Notes: generated by a model from the letters alone, not told the origin. Positions 25,080 to 34,288 are shown, counted from the first letter of the stretch. The stretch: DNA of 64,000 nt from JBDHWG01 sp039810085 (GCA_039810085.1 JBDHWG010000008.1:1-64000); one strand, 5' to 3'. Translations and numbers: made by a program.

Positions 25080-25991
25080 TTACTTGGTCGTAATCGTGAT
25101 TGACTTAATCTTGTCACCCTTGGCAATCTGCTTCACCACGTCCATGCCCTGCGTCACCTGGCCGAACACGGTGTAGCCGCCCTGGTCGAGCGCGGGCTGC
25201 GGGGCCATCGTGATGTAGAACTGGCTGCCGCTCGAGTCTCGCTTCGGGTTGACCTGGTCGCTCTGGCGGGCCATCGCCAGCGCGCCCTCGGTATGGGGCC
25301 GCTTGATTTCGGCCGGGATGGTGTAACCCGGACCGCCGCTGCCGTTGCCGGCCGGATCACCGCCCTGGATGACGAAGCCCGGCTCGACGCGGTGGAACGT
25401 CAGGCCGTCGTAGAAGCCGTCTTTCGCCAGGAAGACGAAGTTGTTGACCGTCTGCGGCGCGTCCGCCGGGTACATCTCGGCCACGATCTTGCCCTTGTCG
25501 GTGTCGATGGTGGCGACGTATGTCTTGCTCGTGTCGATGGTCATTGGAGGCGCGGAGGGATACTTCTTGCCTGTGCTCGCACCGGCAGCCGCTGCTGCCG
25601 CAGCGCCTGTCGCCGGTGTGCCGCTCGTAGCGCCTGGGGTTGCGACGGCTGTGGCAGCGCCCGCCGGAACCGGCGTGACTACGGAGACCGGGATCGTCGG
25701 CTGTGCCGCCGTCGCCGGGTTAGCCTGGCGGCTGGCGTTCTGGCCGAGGGCGAAGGCCAGCAGGCCCAGGCCAATGAGCACGACGGCCCCGATGGGCACG
25801 AGGATGCGCCAGTTGTTGTACCAGGGCGTCTCCCGGACGTTCGGGTCGCGGCGGACGCGGCGTGATTCGAATTGGGGGCGGGGGCGCGGCCTGCTGCTGC
25901 CGCCTGTACCGGGCCTGCTACTGCTACTCGAACCGGGCTTCCGAGAGGGCGGGGTGGACTTGGGTTGCTTGGGATCTGATGGGCTGCTCAC
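25080..25991 (-). CDS. Membrane-anchored cyclophilin-type peptidyl-prolyl isomerase
   Basis: A 303-residue protein. The first ~60 residues are Ser/Pro/Arg-rich and cytoplasmic. One span follows (ILVPIGAVVLIGLGLLAFAL, about 64-83), then an Ala/Thr/Pro linker and a cyclophilin domain from about residue 155. FHRVEPGFVIQGGDPAGNG and SGSQFYITMAPQP carry the active site. It would fold or remodel proteins outside the cytoplasmic membrane. The GTG at 25991 has GAGGACAC upstream. The neighbouring gene encodes a soluble version. Confidence 0.92.
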   Translation of the reverse strand: MSSPSDPKQPKSTPPSRKPGSSSSSRPGTGGSSRPRPRPQFESRRVRRDPNVRETPWYNNWRILVPIGAVVLIGLGLLAFALGQNASRQANPATAAQPTIPVSVVTPVPAGAATAVATPGATSGTPATGAAAAAAAGASTGKKYPSAPPMTIDTSKTYVATIDTDKGKIVAEMYPADAPQTVNNFVFLAKDGFYDGLTFHRVEPGFVIQGGDPAGNGSGGPGYTIPAEIKRPHTEGALAMARQSDQVNPKRDSSGSQFYITMAPQPALDQGGYTVFGQVTQGMDVVKQIAKGDKIKSITITTK

Positions 25992-26009
25992 AGTGTCCTC
26001 GAATGATTA

Positions 26010-27434
26010 TCAGGGGATAATGGAATGATTGACAACGGGCTGTCCGTCCGGCGATGCTGTGACGGCAGCGGGGAGCGAGGCGCGGGCACTCGACGCGCCG
26101 AGGCGGACGACTTTGGCCGTCGGCTCGCCGCCGGTGACGTTGACGGTGTCCACGATCAACCGGGCGTGTTCAGTGATCCAGGACCAGTCGTAGGCGCTGT
26201 GGCCGACGACGATGACCACAACGTCCGCCGTTCGCAGGGTGACATCGGTCAGCTCGACCCGAGTTAGATCGTGCGGCTGGCGCAGGAAGGCGTTGCCGCC
26301 GACCTGGAACGCCGGGACGTGCGGGTCATGGTAGGTGACCTGCCCGCCGCGGCTAATGAGCAGCTCGATGAGCCGCTCGGCCGGCGAGTTGCGCGCGTCG
26401 TCCACGTCTTTCTTGAATGCGACGCCCAGCACCAGGATGCGCGCTCCGCTGACCGCCTTGCCGTGGCGCGCCAGGGCATCGGCCACTTGCTGAGCGACGT
26501 GGTGAGGCATGTCCTCGTTGGTCTCGGCGGCCAGCTCGATGAACTTGGTGAAGAAGTCGTACTCCCGCGCCTTCCACGACAGATAGTACGGATCGACGGG
26601 AATGCAGTGGCCGCCGACGCCGGGGCCAGGGTAGAAGGGCATGAAGCCGAACGGCTTGGTCTTCGCCGCGGCGATGACCTCCCAGATGTCGATCTCCATG
26701 CGCTCGCACAGCAGCGCCAGCTCATTGACCAGGGCGATGTTGACGCTGCGGAAGATGTTTTCGAGCAGCTTGGTCATCTCAGCGGCGCGCGGCGTTGAGA
26801 CGACGAAGATTTCCGGGGTAATCGGGCGCAGCACGTCGGCGGCCAGCTCCGCGCAGCGCGGCGTCAGCCCGCCGATGACCTTGGGTGTGTTGGCGACGGT
26901 GAAGCGCGGGTTGCCGGGGTCGATGCGCTCCGGCGAGAAGGCGAGGTGGAAGTCCACGCCGGCGCGCAGGCCGCCGCGCTCCAGGATGGGCATGACGAAC
27001 TCTTCCGTCGTGCCCGGATACGTCGTGCTCTGGAGGACGACGAGCTGGCCGGGGTGGAGATAGGGGGCCAGCCCCTCGGCGGCGCTCTGGACGTGGCGCA
27101 GGTCGGGCGTTTTCATGCGGTCGAACGGCGTCGGCACGCAGACGAAGACGACGTCGGTCGCCGCCAGAACGTCGTACTGCGACGTCGCCGATAGCCTGCC
27201 TTCCGCCGTCAGCCGCTGCACCTTGTCGGACGGCACATCCTGAATGTAGCTCTCGCCTCGACGGAGGCTGGCGATCTTGCGCGCATCCACGTCGAGCGCC
27301 GTCACGCTGAAGCCGGACTCAGCGAGGGCGACGGCTAGCGGCAGGCCGACGTACCCGACGCCGATGACGGCCACGTGGGCGGAGTGATCGGCGATGGCGG
27401 CGGCGAGGCGCGTTGTAGCAGTGGACGTCTGCAT
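26010..27434 (-). CDS. Nucleotide-sugar dehydrogenase (UDP-sugar 6-dehydrogenase)
   Basis: A 474-residue UDP-glucose/UDP-GlcNAc(ManNAc) dehydrogenase-type enzyme that oxidises C6 of a UDP-sugar to an acid using two NAD+. VIGVGYVGLPLAVALAESG (about residues 24-42) binds NAD. GPGVGGHCIPVDPYYLSWKARE holds the catalytic Cys, and LGVAFKKDVDDARNSPA starts the UDP-binding domain. The motif spacing resembles WbpA/VipA-type UDP-HexNAc dehydrogenases more than Ugd, but the substrate is not certain. The ATG at 27434 has AAGGA six bases upstream; a GTG at 27455 overlaps the previous stop. It would feed an acidic sugar into the surface glycan. Confidence 0.9.
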   Translation of the reverse strand: MQTSTATTRLAAAIADHSAHVAVIGVGYVGLPLAVALAESGFSVTALDVDARKIASLRRGESYIQDVPSDKVQRLTAEGRLSATSQYDVLAATDVVFVCVPTPFDRMKTPDLRHVQSAAEGLAPYLHPGQLVVLQSTTYPGTTEEFVMPILERGGLRAGVDFHLAFSPERIDPGNPRFTVANTPKVIGGLTPRCAELAADVLRPITPEIFVVSTPRAAEMTKLLENIFRSVNIALVNELALLCERMEIDIWEVIAAAKTKPFGFMPFYPGPGVGGHCIPVDPYYLSWKAREYDFFTKFIELAAETNEDMPHHVAQQVADALARHGKAVSGARILVLGVAFKKDVDDARNSPAERLIELLISRGGQVTYHDPHVPAFQVGGNAFLRQPHDLTRVELTDVTLRTADVVVIVVGHSAYDWSWITEHARLIVDTVNVTGGEPTAKVVRLGASSARASLPAAVTASPDGQPVVNHSIIP

Positions 27435-27451
27435 AGCGTATCCTTGTCGTA

Positions 27452-28507
27452 TCACGCGCTCTGGTCGGGCTGCGCCAGGGGGGCAGGCGTGTCAGTCTTA
27501 GCGCGCGAGACCTGGGCGAACCAGGCCCGCTCGAGGCGCAGCAGGGCATAGAGGGCGAAGCCAACGCTCACGACCGCGACGGTATACGCCTCGATCACGT
27601 CGGCATGGGTGACAAATAGGGCAATGCTGCCCAGGGCGCAGGCCACGACCCACAGCGCCAGCACCGCCTCGCGGTGGGTCCAGCCGAGAAGCACGGCGCG
27701 GTGGGAGATGTGGTCCTTGCCCGGCGTCAGCGGCGACAGGCCACGGCGGATGCGGCTCAGGCTGACGAGGGTCGTGTCCATGATGGGCACGCCGAGAACG
27801 AGGAGAGGGATCATCCAGGTCACGAGCGTGACATTGGAGGGGAAGCGCAGCTTGATGGCGACGACTGCGAGGAGGAAGCCCAGGAACAGCGAGCCGCCGT
27901 CACCCATGAAGATGCTGGCCGGGTTGAAGTTGTACACCAGGAAGCCGATGCACGCGCCCAGCAGGGCCGCCGCCAGCGCGCCCACAAGGTACTGCCCGCT
28001 CTGGATTGCCAGGAGCAGGAAGAAGGCGGCTGCGATGGCGCTGATGCCGCCGCATAGCCCGTCCATGTTGTCCAGGTAGTTGATGGCGTTGGTGATGAAC
28101 AGCAGCCAGCCCAGCGTCACGGCGCCGTCGATGAACGGGTTAGCGAACAGTTGCACGCGGACGCCGGCGACGACGACGAGACAGGCAGCGACCGCCTGCG
28201 CGGCGAGCTTCGGCAGCGGTCTCAGGGCAAAGCGGTCATCCCACACGCCCAGGAATGAAATCAGCGTGGCTGAGACAAGGATGGCAAGGAGCTGCGAGAT
28301 GTAGAAGCGGTCGCCGAAGAGAGCGACGGCGAGAATGACGGCGGCGTAGATGGCGACGCCCCCCATGAGGGGAATCGGGGCGGCATGAATCTTTCGTGCG
28401 CTCGGCCTGTCTACCATGCCGAGCCGGGCCGCTACCCTGCGTGCAACGGGGGTTCCCCCGAGGGCAAAGGCAAGCGCGGCAGCGAAGATAATCATCAAAC
28501 TGAGCAT
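27452..28507 (-). CDS. WecA/TagO-type undecaprenyl-phosphate sugar-1-phosphate transferase
   Basis: A 351-residue polytopic enzyme of the MraY/WecA family, transferring a HexNAc-1-phosphate to undecaprenyl phosphate. NAINYLDNMDGLCGG is the catalytic Asp motif, FNPASIFMGDGGSLFLGF the Mg/UDP motif and PGKDHISHRAVLLG the HxH-type loop of WecA/TagO proteins. It starts three bases after the previous stop and is followed by the nucleotide-sugar dehydrogenase. Placement with a polymer ligase argues for initiating surface-glycan synthesis rather than a housekeeping MraY role. Confidence 0.92.
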   Translation of the reverse strand: MLSLMIIFAAALAFALGGTPVARRVAARLGMVDRPSARKIHAAPIPLMGGVAIYAAVILAVALFGDRFYISQLLAILVSATLISFLGVWDDRFALRPLPKLAAQAVAACLVVVAGVRVQLFANPFIDGAVTLGWLLFITNAINYLDNMDGLCGGISAIAAAFFLLLAIQSGQYLVGALAAALLGACIGFLVYNFNPASIFMGDGGSLFLGFLLAVVAIKLRFPSNVTLVTWMIPLLVLGVPIMDTTLVSLSRIRRGLSPLTPGKDHISHRAVLLGWTHREAVLALWVVACALGSIALFVTHADVIEAYTVAVVSVGFALYALLRLERAWFAQVSRAKTDTPAPLAQPDQSA

Positions 28508-28510
28508 GAT

Positions 28511-31500
28511 TTACTTAGCGCCCTGTTCCTGGAGCTGCCGGATGAGGTCCTGCAACGCAGCATCGCCTGGTGAGCCTTCGAGCGCCCCCCGCGCCGCCGC
28601 CAGAGCCTCGTTGAGACGGCCCGCCTGTCGGTACAACAGCGCCAGGTTCTTGAGGGCGCGCGGGTCCTTTGGCGCGAGCTTCAGCACTTCGAGGTTCTCA
28701 CGAATCGCGCCGTCGGTGTCACCAATCTGGGCCAGCGCCAGGGCGGCGCCGCTGTGCCCGACGACGGATTTAGGATCGGCGGCAATGGCGCGTTGATAAG
28801 CGTCGAGGGCCTTGTCCCACTCTTTCTGCAGCCGGTATTCATCGGCCAACGCGAGATGGGGATCCGCCGATTTCGGGTTGAGCTGGACCGCTTTTTGGTA
28901 GGTGTCGAGCATCTTTTGCGTGTCATTCTTGTCGCCGTAGACTTGCATGAGCTGGAGGTACGTGTCAGCATATTCCGAGTCGATAGCGACCGACTTTTGC
29001 AGTATCTCCATCGCCTTGTCAGTCTTGTTCATGTCCAGGTAGGCGCTCGCCGTCTGGTCGAGAATGACGACGCTGTTTGGGCTGAGCGTTTCCGCCTCCG
29101 CGTAATACTTTAACGCAGTTTGGAGCTTCTGGTCACGCTCTGCCGCATTTCCGGCGAAACTTGCCCACGTCTGATACATGCGCGCCAGGTTGGCGGCGTG
29201 GTCAGGGTTGAGCGGGTTCAGGGCGCGAGCCTGCAACAATACACCCTCGGCTGCCTGGAAAGCTGCATCGCGCTGCGTCGGGTCGGCCGTGCTCTGCGCT
29301 TTCTCCAGAAGCGCCTTGCCCTTGAAGAGATAGTAGAAGTCCTGGTCGGGCTGGTCGTTGAGAGCCTCATTGTAGAGCCGCAGCGCCGGGTCGTACATCC
29401 CGCGCTGGTGGTAGTTCTGCCAGCCTTGCTTGTAGAGAATGTCGGCGGAGACGACGCGTACGTTTGTGAACCAGATCAGCGCGCCGATAAAGATGGCGAG
29501 CGCCGGATAGATGATGGCGCGCACGTCCGAGAGCCAGGCTTGCGGTCGCGGCTCACCCATCAAGAGGATGCCCGCGAGCACAAGCGCGGTCAGCGACAGG
29601 TAGAAGTACAGCGGGATGGGCGCCCAGGCCGTCCTCTCCGCTGTCGCGCCAATCCACAATAGATTGTGGATCACGACATACGGCAAGGCCCAGCCAATGG
29701 TGATGGCGGCATAGATTGCCAGGCCCTTGACCCAATCGGCGAGCGACTGGGGCGCGTAGACACGCTCGGCGAGAACGATGGGCGCGGCGAACACCCAACT
29801 GAATGTCAGCAGCCAGGCGGTGTGCCAGTTCAGGAAGATACCCGCCGCCGGCGCGTAGAAGTCGAAGACCAGGACGATAAGAATGACACTGACGAGGAGA
29901 CTCATCGCCAGTAAGTCGCGCTGGCGGGCCCAGGCGGATGCGCGGCCGATGGGCTGCGCTCCGCGCCTGGCTGGGCCGGACGGTCCGCGCCGCTGGGACC
30001 CTGTTCGCCCGCTCTCCGCAGGCCGCGCCGTCTCGACCCCGCTCGGCTGGCTGCCGGGCGCTGCGGCGAGCGCCGGTCGCTTCGCCCATAGGGCGCCGGT
30101 CACGACGAGCAGCGCCGCGAATGCCCAGAAGAGCGTGCGCGTGGCGGCAATGGCGATTCCGAAGTTGATCTCGATGAAGTGCGCAATCATGGCTGTGTAC
30201 AGGGCCATGATGAGGAGACGATAGGGGTTTGCCAGGCTTTCGGCGGCGACGGGCTGGCTCGTCACGGCGAACCAGACGAGATAGGCGAATAGACCGAGAA
30301 TCATGCCGGCCGGCAGCGCCACGCCGAAGAAGGCCGGCTGAATGACCACGCTGAAGCCGATGCTGACGAGCGCGCCGAGGGCGAACCATAGGGCGAAGAA
30401 CAGCGTGCGCTGGCGAGCCGTGTTGATGAGGCCAAGCCACCGCAGGCCAAGGTAGAACACGGACGTGAATACGGCCAGGTAGGCCAGGAAGCCCAGCAGG
30501 CCCGTCGTGACCAGGGAGTCCCAGGTTTCGTTGTGGGAGCGGTCCGGCGACGCGTTGCGGCTCTCGATGTGCGCCAGGTCCGGCGGGTAGAAGGGGTTAT
30601 AGACGATTTGCATCGTCTCTGGCCCGTAGCCGACGACGAACCGCGCCGGGTTGCTGGTCACCAGGTTGACTGCGCCCTCCCAGATGAGCACGCGCACCTG
30701 GCCCGTCGGGTCTTGCGAGAAAACCCGGCCCAGACGGCCGATGTAGGGCGCATCCCGCAGGCCAGAGAGGGGCGTATTGGGCAGGTTGAACACGACCAGC
30801 AGGGCCAGGACGGCCAGCGCGAGGCCGACCCACCCCAGAACAAAGGCGCGGCGGCGCAGACTCAGCGTGTAAATGAGGACGAAGAAGAACAGACCACCGA
30901 GCAAGCCGAGCCACGGACCGCGGCTCTGGGTAAAGATAATCGCGACAATCTGGCTGAAGAGGATGAGGACGTAGAATGGGATGAGCACGAACTTCGACGT
31001 GGGCGGGTTTTCTTCCTTCATGGTCGCTGACACCGCCGAGACGATGCGAGCGATGGTCAAGGGAACGACCATGATGAGATAAGCGGCCACGAAAATGGAG
31101 TTGCCCATCGTCGAAGCGATGCGTACCTGGACGTTGCCCAGCCACGGCAATGGGTCGTAGCCGAGGTTCTGAAGCACGCCGTATAACGTCACGGGAATAC
31201 TGGTGAGGATGGCGATGGTGATGAAGCGTTCGATCTGCTCGCGCTGCCGCAGACCTTCCAGCATCAAAAAGAAGATGACGATGTAGCTAAACGTCGAGTA
31301 CGTGCCCTGGAGACGCTGGTACGAGCCGAAGACGGACATCCGCGGCATTACGGAGAAGGCTGTCGAGATGATGTAGACCAGGATGAGGAGGAGCGTAGGC
31401 AGCACAAGGGGAGTCTCGACCGTGAGACGGCGGAGCCAGGCTGCCCAACTCTCGCCGGATGGACGCTGAAAGCCGCTATCCATCACCTTGACGAGCCAAG

Positions 31501-31660
31501 TTGCGGCCATGATTAAGGCTATGGAGCGTAGGAGCGTCAGCTTGTCAGGTTCGAACGTGCGGCTGGAGTAGACGTTGAAGAAGAGGGGGACAATGATGAC
31601 GGCGAGGAGCCAGCCAGCCTCGATAATCCGGCTTGCATAGAGACTAATGCGCGTGTTCAT
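28511..31660 (-). CDS. O-antigen-ligase-like membrane protein with C-terminal TPRs
   Basis: A 1049-residue protein. About a dozen N-terminal spans include the ligase/polymerase loop YGPETMQIVYNPFYPP...DRSHNETWDSLVTTG. A basic, Gly/Ser/Arg-rich linker lies near residues 545-580, then further spans. From about residue 745 there are seven or so TPRs (ALKYYAEAETLSPNS, AMEILQKSVAIDSEY, ALDAYQRAIAADPKS). It is a paralogue of the protein at 8012-10807: the N-termini share SSRTFEPDK followed by a similar span. The promoter leaves almost no 5' untranslated region. It likely polymerises or transfers a lipid-linked glycan at the outer membrane face. Confidence 0.84.
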   Translation of the reverse strand: MNTRISLYASRIIEAGWLLAVIIVPLFFNVYSSRTFEPDKLTLLRSIALIMAATWLVKVMDSGFQRPSGESWAAWLRRLTVETPLVLPTLLLILVYIISTAFSVMPRMSVFGSYQRLQGTYSTFSYIVIFFLMLEGLRQREQIERFITIAILTSIPVTLYGVLQNLGYDPLPWLGNVQVRIASTMGNSIFVAAYLIMVVPLTIARIVSAVSATMKEENPPTSKFVLIPFYVLILFSQIVAIIFTQSRGPWLGLLGGLFFFVLIYTLSLRRRAFVLGWVGLALAVLALLVVFNLPNTPLSGLRDAPYIGRLGRVFSQDPTGQVRVLIWEGAVNLVTSNPARFVVGYGPETMQIVYNPFYPPDLAHIESRNASPDRSHNETWDSLVTTGLLGFLAYLAVFTSVFYLGLRWLGLINTARQRTLFFALWFALGALVSIGFSVVIQPAFFGVALPAGMILGLFAYLVWFAVTSQPVAAESLANPYRLLIMALYTAMIAHFIEINFGIAIAATRTLFWAFAALLVVTGALWAKRPALAAAPGSQPSGVETARPAESGRTGSQRRGPSGPARRGAQPIGRASAWARQRDLLAMSLLVSVILIVLVFDFYAPAAGIFLNWHTAWLLTFSWVFAAPIVLAERVYAPQSLADWVKGLAIYAAITIGWALPYVVIHNLLWIGATAERTAWAPIPLYFYLSLTALVLAGILLMGEPRPQAWLSDVRAIIYPALAIFIGALIWFTNVRVVSADILYKQGWQNYHQRGMYDPALRLYNEALNDQPDQDFYYLFKGKALLEKAQSTADPTQRDAAFQAAEGVLLQARALNPLNPDHAANLARMYQTWASFAGNAAERDQKLQTALKYYAEAETLSPNSVVILDQTASAYLDMNKTDKAMEILQKSVAIDSEYADTYLQLMQVYGDKNDTQKMLDTYQKAVQLNPKSADPHLALADEYRLQKEWDKALDAYQRAIAADPKSVVGHSGAALALAQIGDTDGAIRENLEVLKLAPKDPRALKNLALLYRQAGRLNEALAAARGALEGSPGDAALQDLIRQLQEQGAK

Positions 31661-31668
31661 AGCGGGAA

Positions 31669-31698
31669 ATTATACTCGCGTGCTAATATTAGGCACAA
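31669..31698 (-). promoter_or_regulatory. Promoter for the 1049-residue ligase-like gene
   Basis: On the minus strand TTGTGC (31698-31693), an 18-base spacer and a perfect TATAAT (31674-31669) stand directly before the ATG at 31660. Transcription would begin within a few bases of the start codon, giving a nearly leaderless mRNA. Confidence 0.42.
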
Positions 31699-31721
31699 TC
31701 CTGTGAAACAAGCCGTCCCTT

Positions 31722-31748
31722 CTGACAGGGTGAAGCCGTTCATATAAG
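31722..31748 (+). promoter_or_regulatory. Weak promoter candidate for the secreted Thr/Pro-linker protein
   Basis: CTGACA (31722-31727) and TATAAG (31743-31748) each match five of six consensus bases but are only 15 bases apart. The ATG lies 86 bases downstream of the -10. It shares the divergent gap with the minus-strand ligase-like gene. Confidence 0.28.
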
Positions 31749-31833
31749 TAGAGAGAATTTCGGTCCTGTCCACCACGTATTGGCGGCTCGCCGCCGCCTA
31801 CTGCCCGGCGCCGCTGCCGTAGGGGAGACACCT

Positions 31834-34179
31834 ATGAGTGGAACGAGACGAATTGTCGTTATCATCTGCCTGACCGTGGCAACCTTGCTCATGGCTGGTG
31901 GGGGCCTGGCGGTGGCCGAGGCCGCCGCACGCCGTGTCGAGACGCCCGCGCCCGGAAGCGGGGTCAACCCGCGTGGGGAGTCAGGGGTCATGGCCGTTGT
32001 GCCAATGACGACGGCCACTGTGACGCCGACGCCTCTCCCGCCGCCCAGAATCACGCGCTTCTACCTGAGTGCGCGACCGAATGGCGCGGCTGTGACGACG
32101 TTTCCATCCGGCACAGACGTTGTCTACGTGAACTACGAGTACGAACTGTACGACGCGTACACGATTACCGTCGAGCTTCAGGACGCCGATGGCGGCGTGT
32201 TCTTCCACTCGGAGCGCCGCGAGAAGGACTCGGGAGCGACCATGTTGGAGGTTACGCCCCAAATCGCCTTCGACACGTATCATCAGAAGGCGGCCAGCGA
32301 CGCCGATACGATGGCCGAACAAATCGCCCTTGCCCTCACCGCGCCGTCCCAGAGCATCTTGCGTGAGTACGTCTACGGAGCTTTGGGGGCGGGGACAGAC
32401 TTGGGTGTAATTTTGCAGCAGCTCGTGCGCTATACGCCCCCGTCGGCAATCCCTGCGCTGGCTACGGCGATCGGCGCTCTGAACGATGCGCAGGCAGAGG
32501 GCGCCGCAGCCGTCGCGCAGGGAACGAGCCTCGCCAGTGCGCAAGAGCATGTGCGCGCCATGAACACAGCCGTCGCACGCATGCGGACGGCCCTCGATGC
32601 AGTGCGCGCTGCCGGTCGTGACCCATCGGCAAACACGCTGCCCGGAACGGAGCAGGAGCCGAACCTGGCGGTCATTCGCATCGGCCCTTATCCGGTGCAG
32701 AGCATCGACTGGACCGTCCTGAACCCGCCGGTCTACCAGCACCTCGCCGCGCCGCTGCGGGCGAACCTGCCCGCTCAGCGAAGCGTCCTGGTACTAACCA
32801 ACCTGGATAACTCGGCGGCGCAGCTCCTGATCCGCTATTACGCTGAGGGCGCCCTGACGCTGCTGGGCACGCAGACGATAACCCTTGCGCCCCGCGAATC
32901 GACCTCGCTGGTCATGGGCGAGGGCAACGCGTTGCCCTTCGGCGCAGTTGGCTACGCGCTTGTGACCGGCGACCAGCCGTTCTCTATGGCGGTCCGTACC
33001 GTCACCCTACCGCCAACAGCGACGCCCACTGTCACGACAACGCCGACGGCAACCGCGACCGGGCCGACGCCGACACGAACGGCGACCTTGGTTCCGGCGA
33101 CGCCGACAGCAACGGCGACGTCGGTCACACCCACGGCGACGCTCTGTCCCCAGGCCACGCCTGAACAGCTCACCGTCGAGCCGCTGACCTCGCCCACGAA
33201 TCTTATAACGCAGACCGTGACAGTGCGGATTGGCAACGGCGACGCGGTGACAGTGACCACAGAAGCGGGCGTCTTTGTCGCTACCGGCGACTTTGGCTAC
33301 TATGGCAACCCGGCGCAACTAACTGTCGGCCTTGCCCCTAACACGACCAATCACCTGACGGTATCGGCCCACGTGCGGCAGATGGGCGGCAGCGGCTGCA
33401 TCTACGGCGGCTACACCCTGACCACGACAACCGACCGCACTGGCGCTCCACTTGTGATTGTCCAGCAGGGCGGTCCCACCGCGACGGCTACGGCAACCAG
33501 GGAGGCAGCGGTTGCAACGGACACGCCGACAGCGACCGCGAGCGCGACGGCCACCGCGACGGCTACCGCGACGGCCACTGCAACGCCCAGTCCGACGCAG
33601 ACACCAACACCCACTCTAACACCCACTCCAACGCCGATAACGGTGGCGCTGCTGCCAGCGCCCCAGGCAGTTGGGTATGTCACGAGCCGATACAAGACGA
33701 GCAACATGTTCGGCAACCCGATTTGGGCAGGCGTGGACACCTGGCCCTCGCCGCCGACAATCCTGGATGGCGCGGTGCAGTTCGACCTGGGCGCTCTACC
33801 GCCCGACGCTAAGATTGTATCGGCGCAGCTGGTCCTGATGGGGATGAGCCGCACGTACATCGACCCTGGCACAGATGGCACGTGGCGACTGAACCTGCTG
33901 AATAGCAGCGTGGACATGAACTGGACGCAACTGAACTACTACCAGATTCACAACGCGGGCGTGCGAGCCACGTCGCCCACGGTCCTGACGGTCGCCGACC
34001 TGGCGCCGGGCAAGCAGAACGTGTTCGATCTGACAACGGTGGTCGGAGCGCTTCAAGAACGCCTGCGGACGACGGGCCGCGCCTCGTTCCGCATCAACCT
34101 CGACTCGTCGTACGGCAACGGTCGGACGATCTTCGGCTGGGATGCGCAACCCATGCTGCGGATCACCTACACGCGGTAG
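31834..34179 (+). CDS. Secreted modular protein with Thr/Pro linkers and DNRLRE-like C-terminal domain
   Basis: A 781-residue exported protein. An N-terminal signal segment (IVVIICLTVATLLMAGGGLA) ends near AEA-AA. Residues ~65-380 form a domain I do not recognise, with a helical middle part. A Thr/Pro/Ala linker (~390-440), a small two-Cys domain (~441-545), a second repetitive linker (~549-602) and a C-terminal module (~604-781) follow. That module (FDLGALPPDAKIVSAQLVL ... TWRLNLLN ... FDLTTVVGAL) resembles DNRLRE/CBM-like beta-sandwich domains of surface proteins. The ATG at 31834 has GGGGAG six bases upstream. It is divergent from a glycan ligase-like gene, so a cell-surface role is plausible; binding partners are unknown. 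Confidence 0.8.
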   Translation: MSGTRRIVVIICLTVATLLMAGGGLAVAEAAARRVETPAPGSGVNPRGESGVMAVVPMTTATVTPTPLPPPRITRFYLSARPNGAAVTTFPSGTDVVYVNYEYELYDAYTITVELQDADGGVFFHSERREKDSGATMLEVTPQIAFDTYHQKAASDADTMAEQIALALTAPSQSILREYVYGALGAGTDLGVILQQLVRYTPPSAIPALATAIGALNDAQAEGAAAVAQGTSLASAQEHVRAMNTAVARMRTALDAVRAAGRDPSANTLPGTEQEPNLAVIRIGPYPVQSIDWTVLNPPVYQHLAAPLRANLPAQRSVLVLTNLDNSAAQLLIRYYAEGALTLLGTQTITLAPRESTSLVMGEGNALPFGAVGYALVTGDQPFSMAVRTVTLPPTATPTVTTTPTATATGPTPTRTATLVPATPTATATSVTPTATLCPQATPEQLTVEPLTSPTNLITQTVTVRIGNGDAVTVTTEAGVFVATGDFGYYGNPAQLTVGLAPNTTNHLTVSAHVRQMGGSGCIYGGYTLTTTTDRTGAPLVIVQQGGPTATATATREAAVATDTPTATASATATATATATATATPSPTQTPTPTLTPTPTPITVALLPAPQAVGYVTSRYKTSNMFGNPIWAGVDTWPSPPTILDGAVQFDLGALPPDAKIVSAQLVLMGMSRTYIDPGTDGTWRLNLLNSSVDMNWTQLNYYQIHNAGVRATSPTVLTVADLAPGKQNVFDLTTVVGALQERLRTTGRASFRINLDSSYGNGRTIFGWDAQPMLRITYTR
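33478..33640 (+). repeat. Degenerate tandem repeat encoding a Thr/Ala/Pro linker
   Basis: Six- and twelve-base units such as GCGACGGCCACC and ACACCCACTCCA repeat imperfectly and encode alternating Thr-Ala then Thr-Pro residues. A shorter, similar tract lies at about 33005-33150 in the same gene. Such tracts are typical flexible or glycosylated linkers and are prone to length change. Confidence 0.7.
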
Positions 34180-34226
34180 TTGCTCGTCGTTGGGCGACGG
34201 TAGCGCCCGAAGAACAGAAGATTGCC

Positions 34227-34288
34227 ACACAGATACAGAGGACACAGAGAAGGCAGTTTGGAAGCCTTCTGTGTCCTCTGTATTGTGT
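34227..34288. terminator. Bidirectional hairpin between convergent genes
   Basis: A left arm ACACAGATACAGAGGACACAG... (34227-34254) and a right arm (34264-34288) are complementary over about 25 bases with two small bulges. It lies between the ends of the convergent secreted-protein gene and the sugar-permease gene, so it probably ends both transcripts. The ACACAGAGGACACAG motif resembles a short interspersed repeat type. Confidence 0.55.

Noticed and set aside
33478..33640. CRISPR-like or other array from repeated units
   Set aside because: The units are in frame, degenerate and without spacers. They code for a Thr/Ala/Pro linker.
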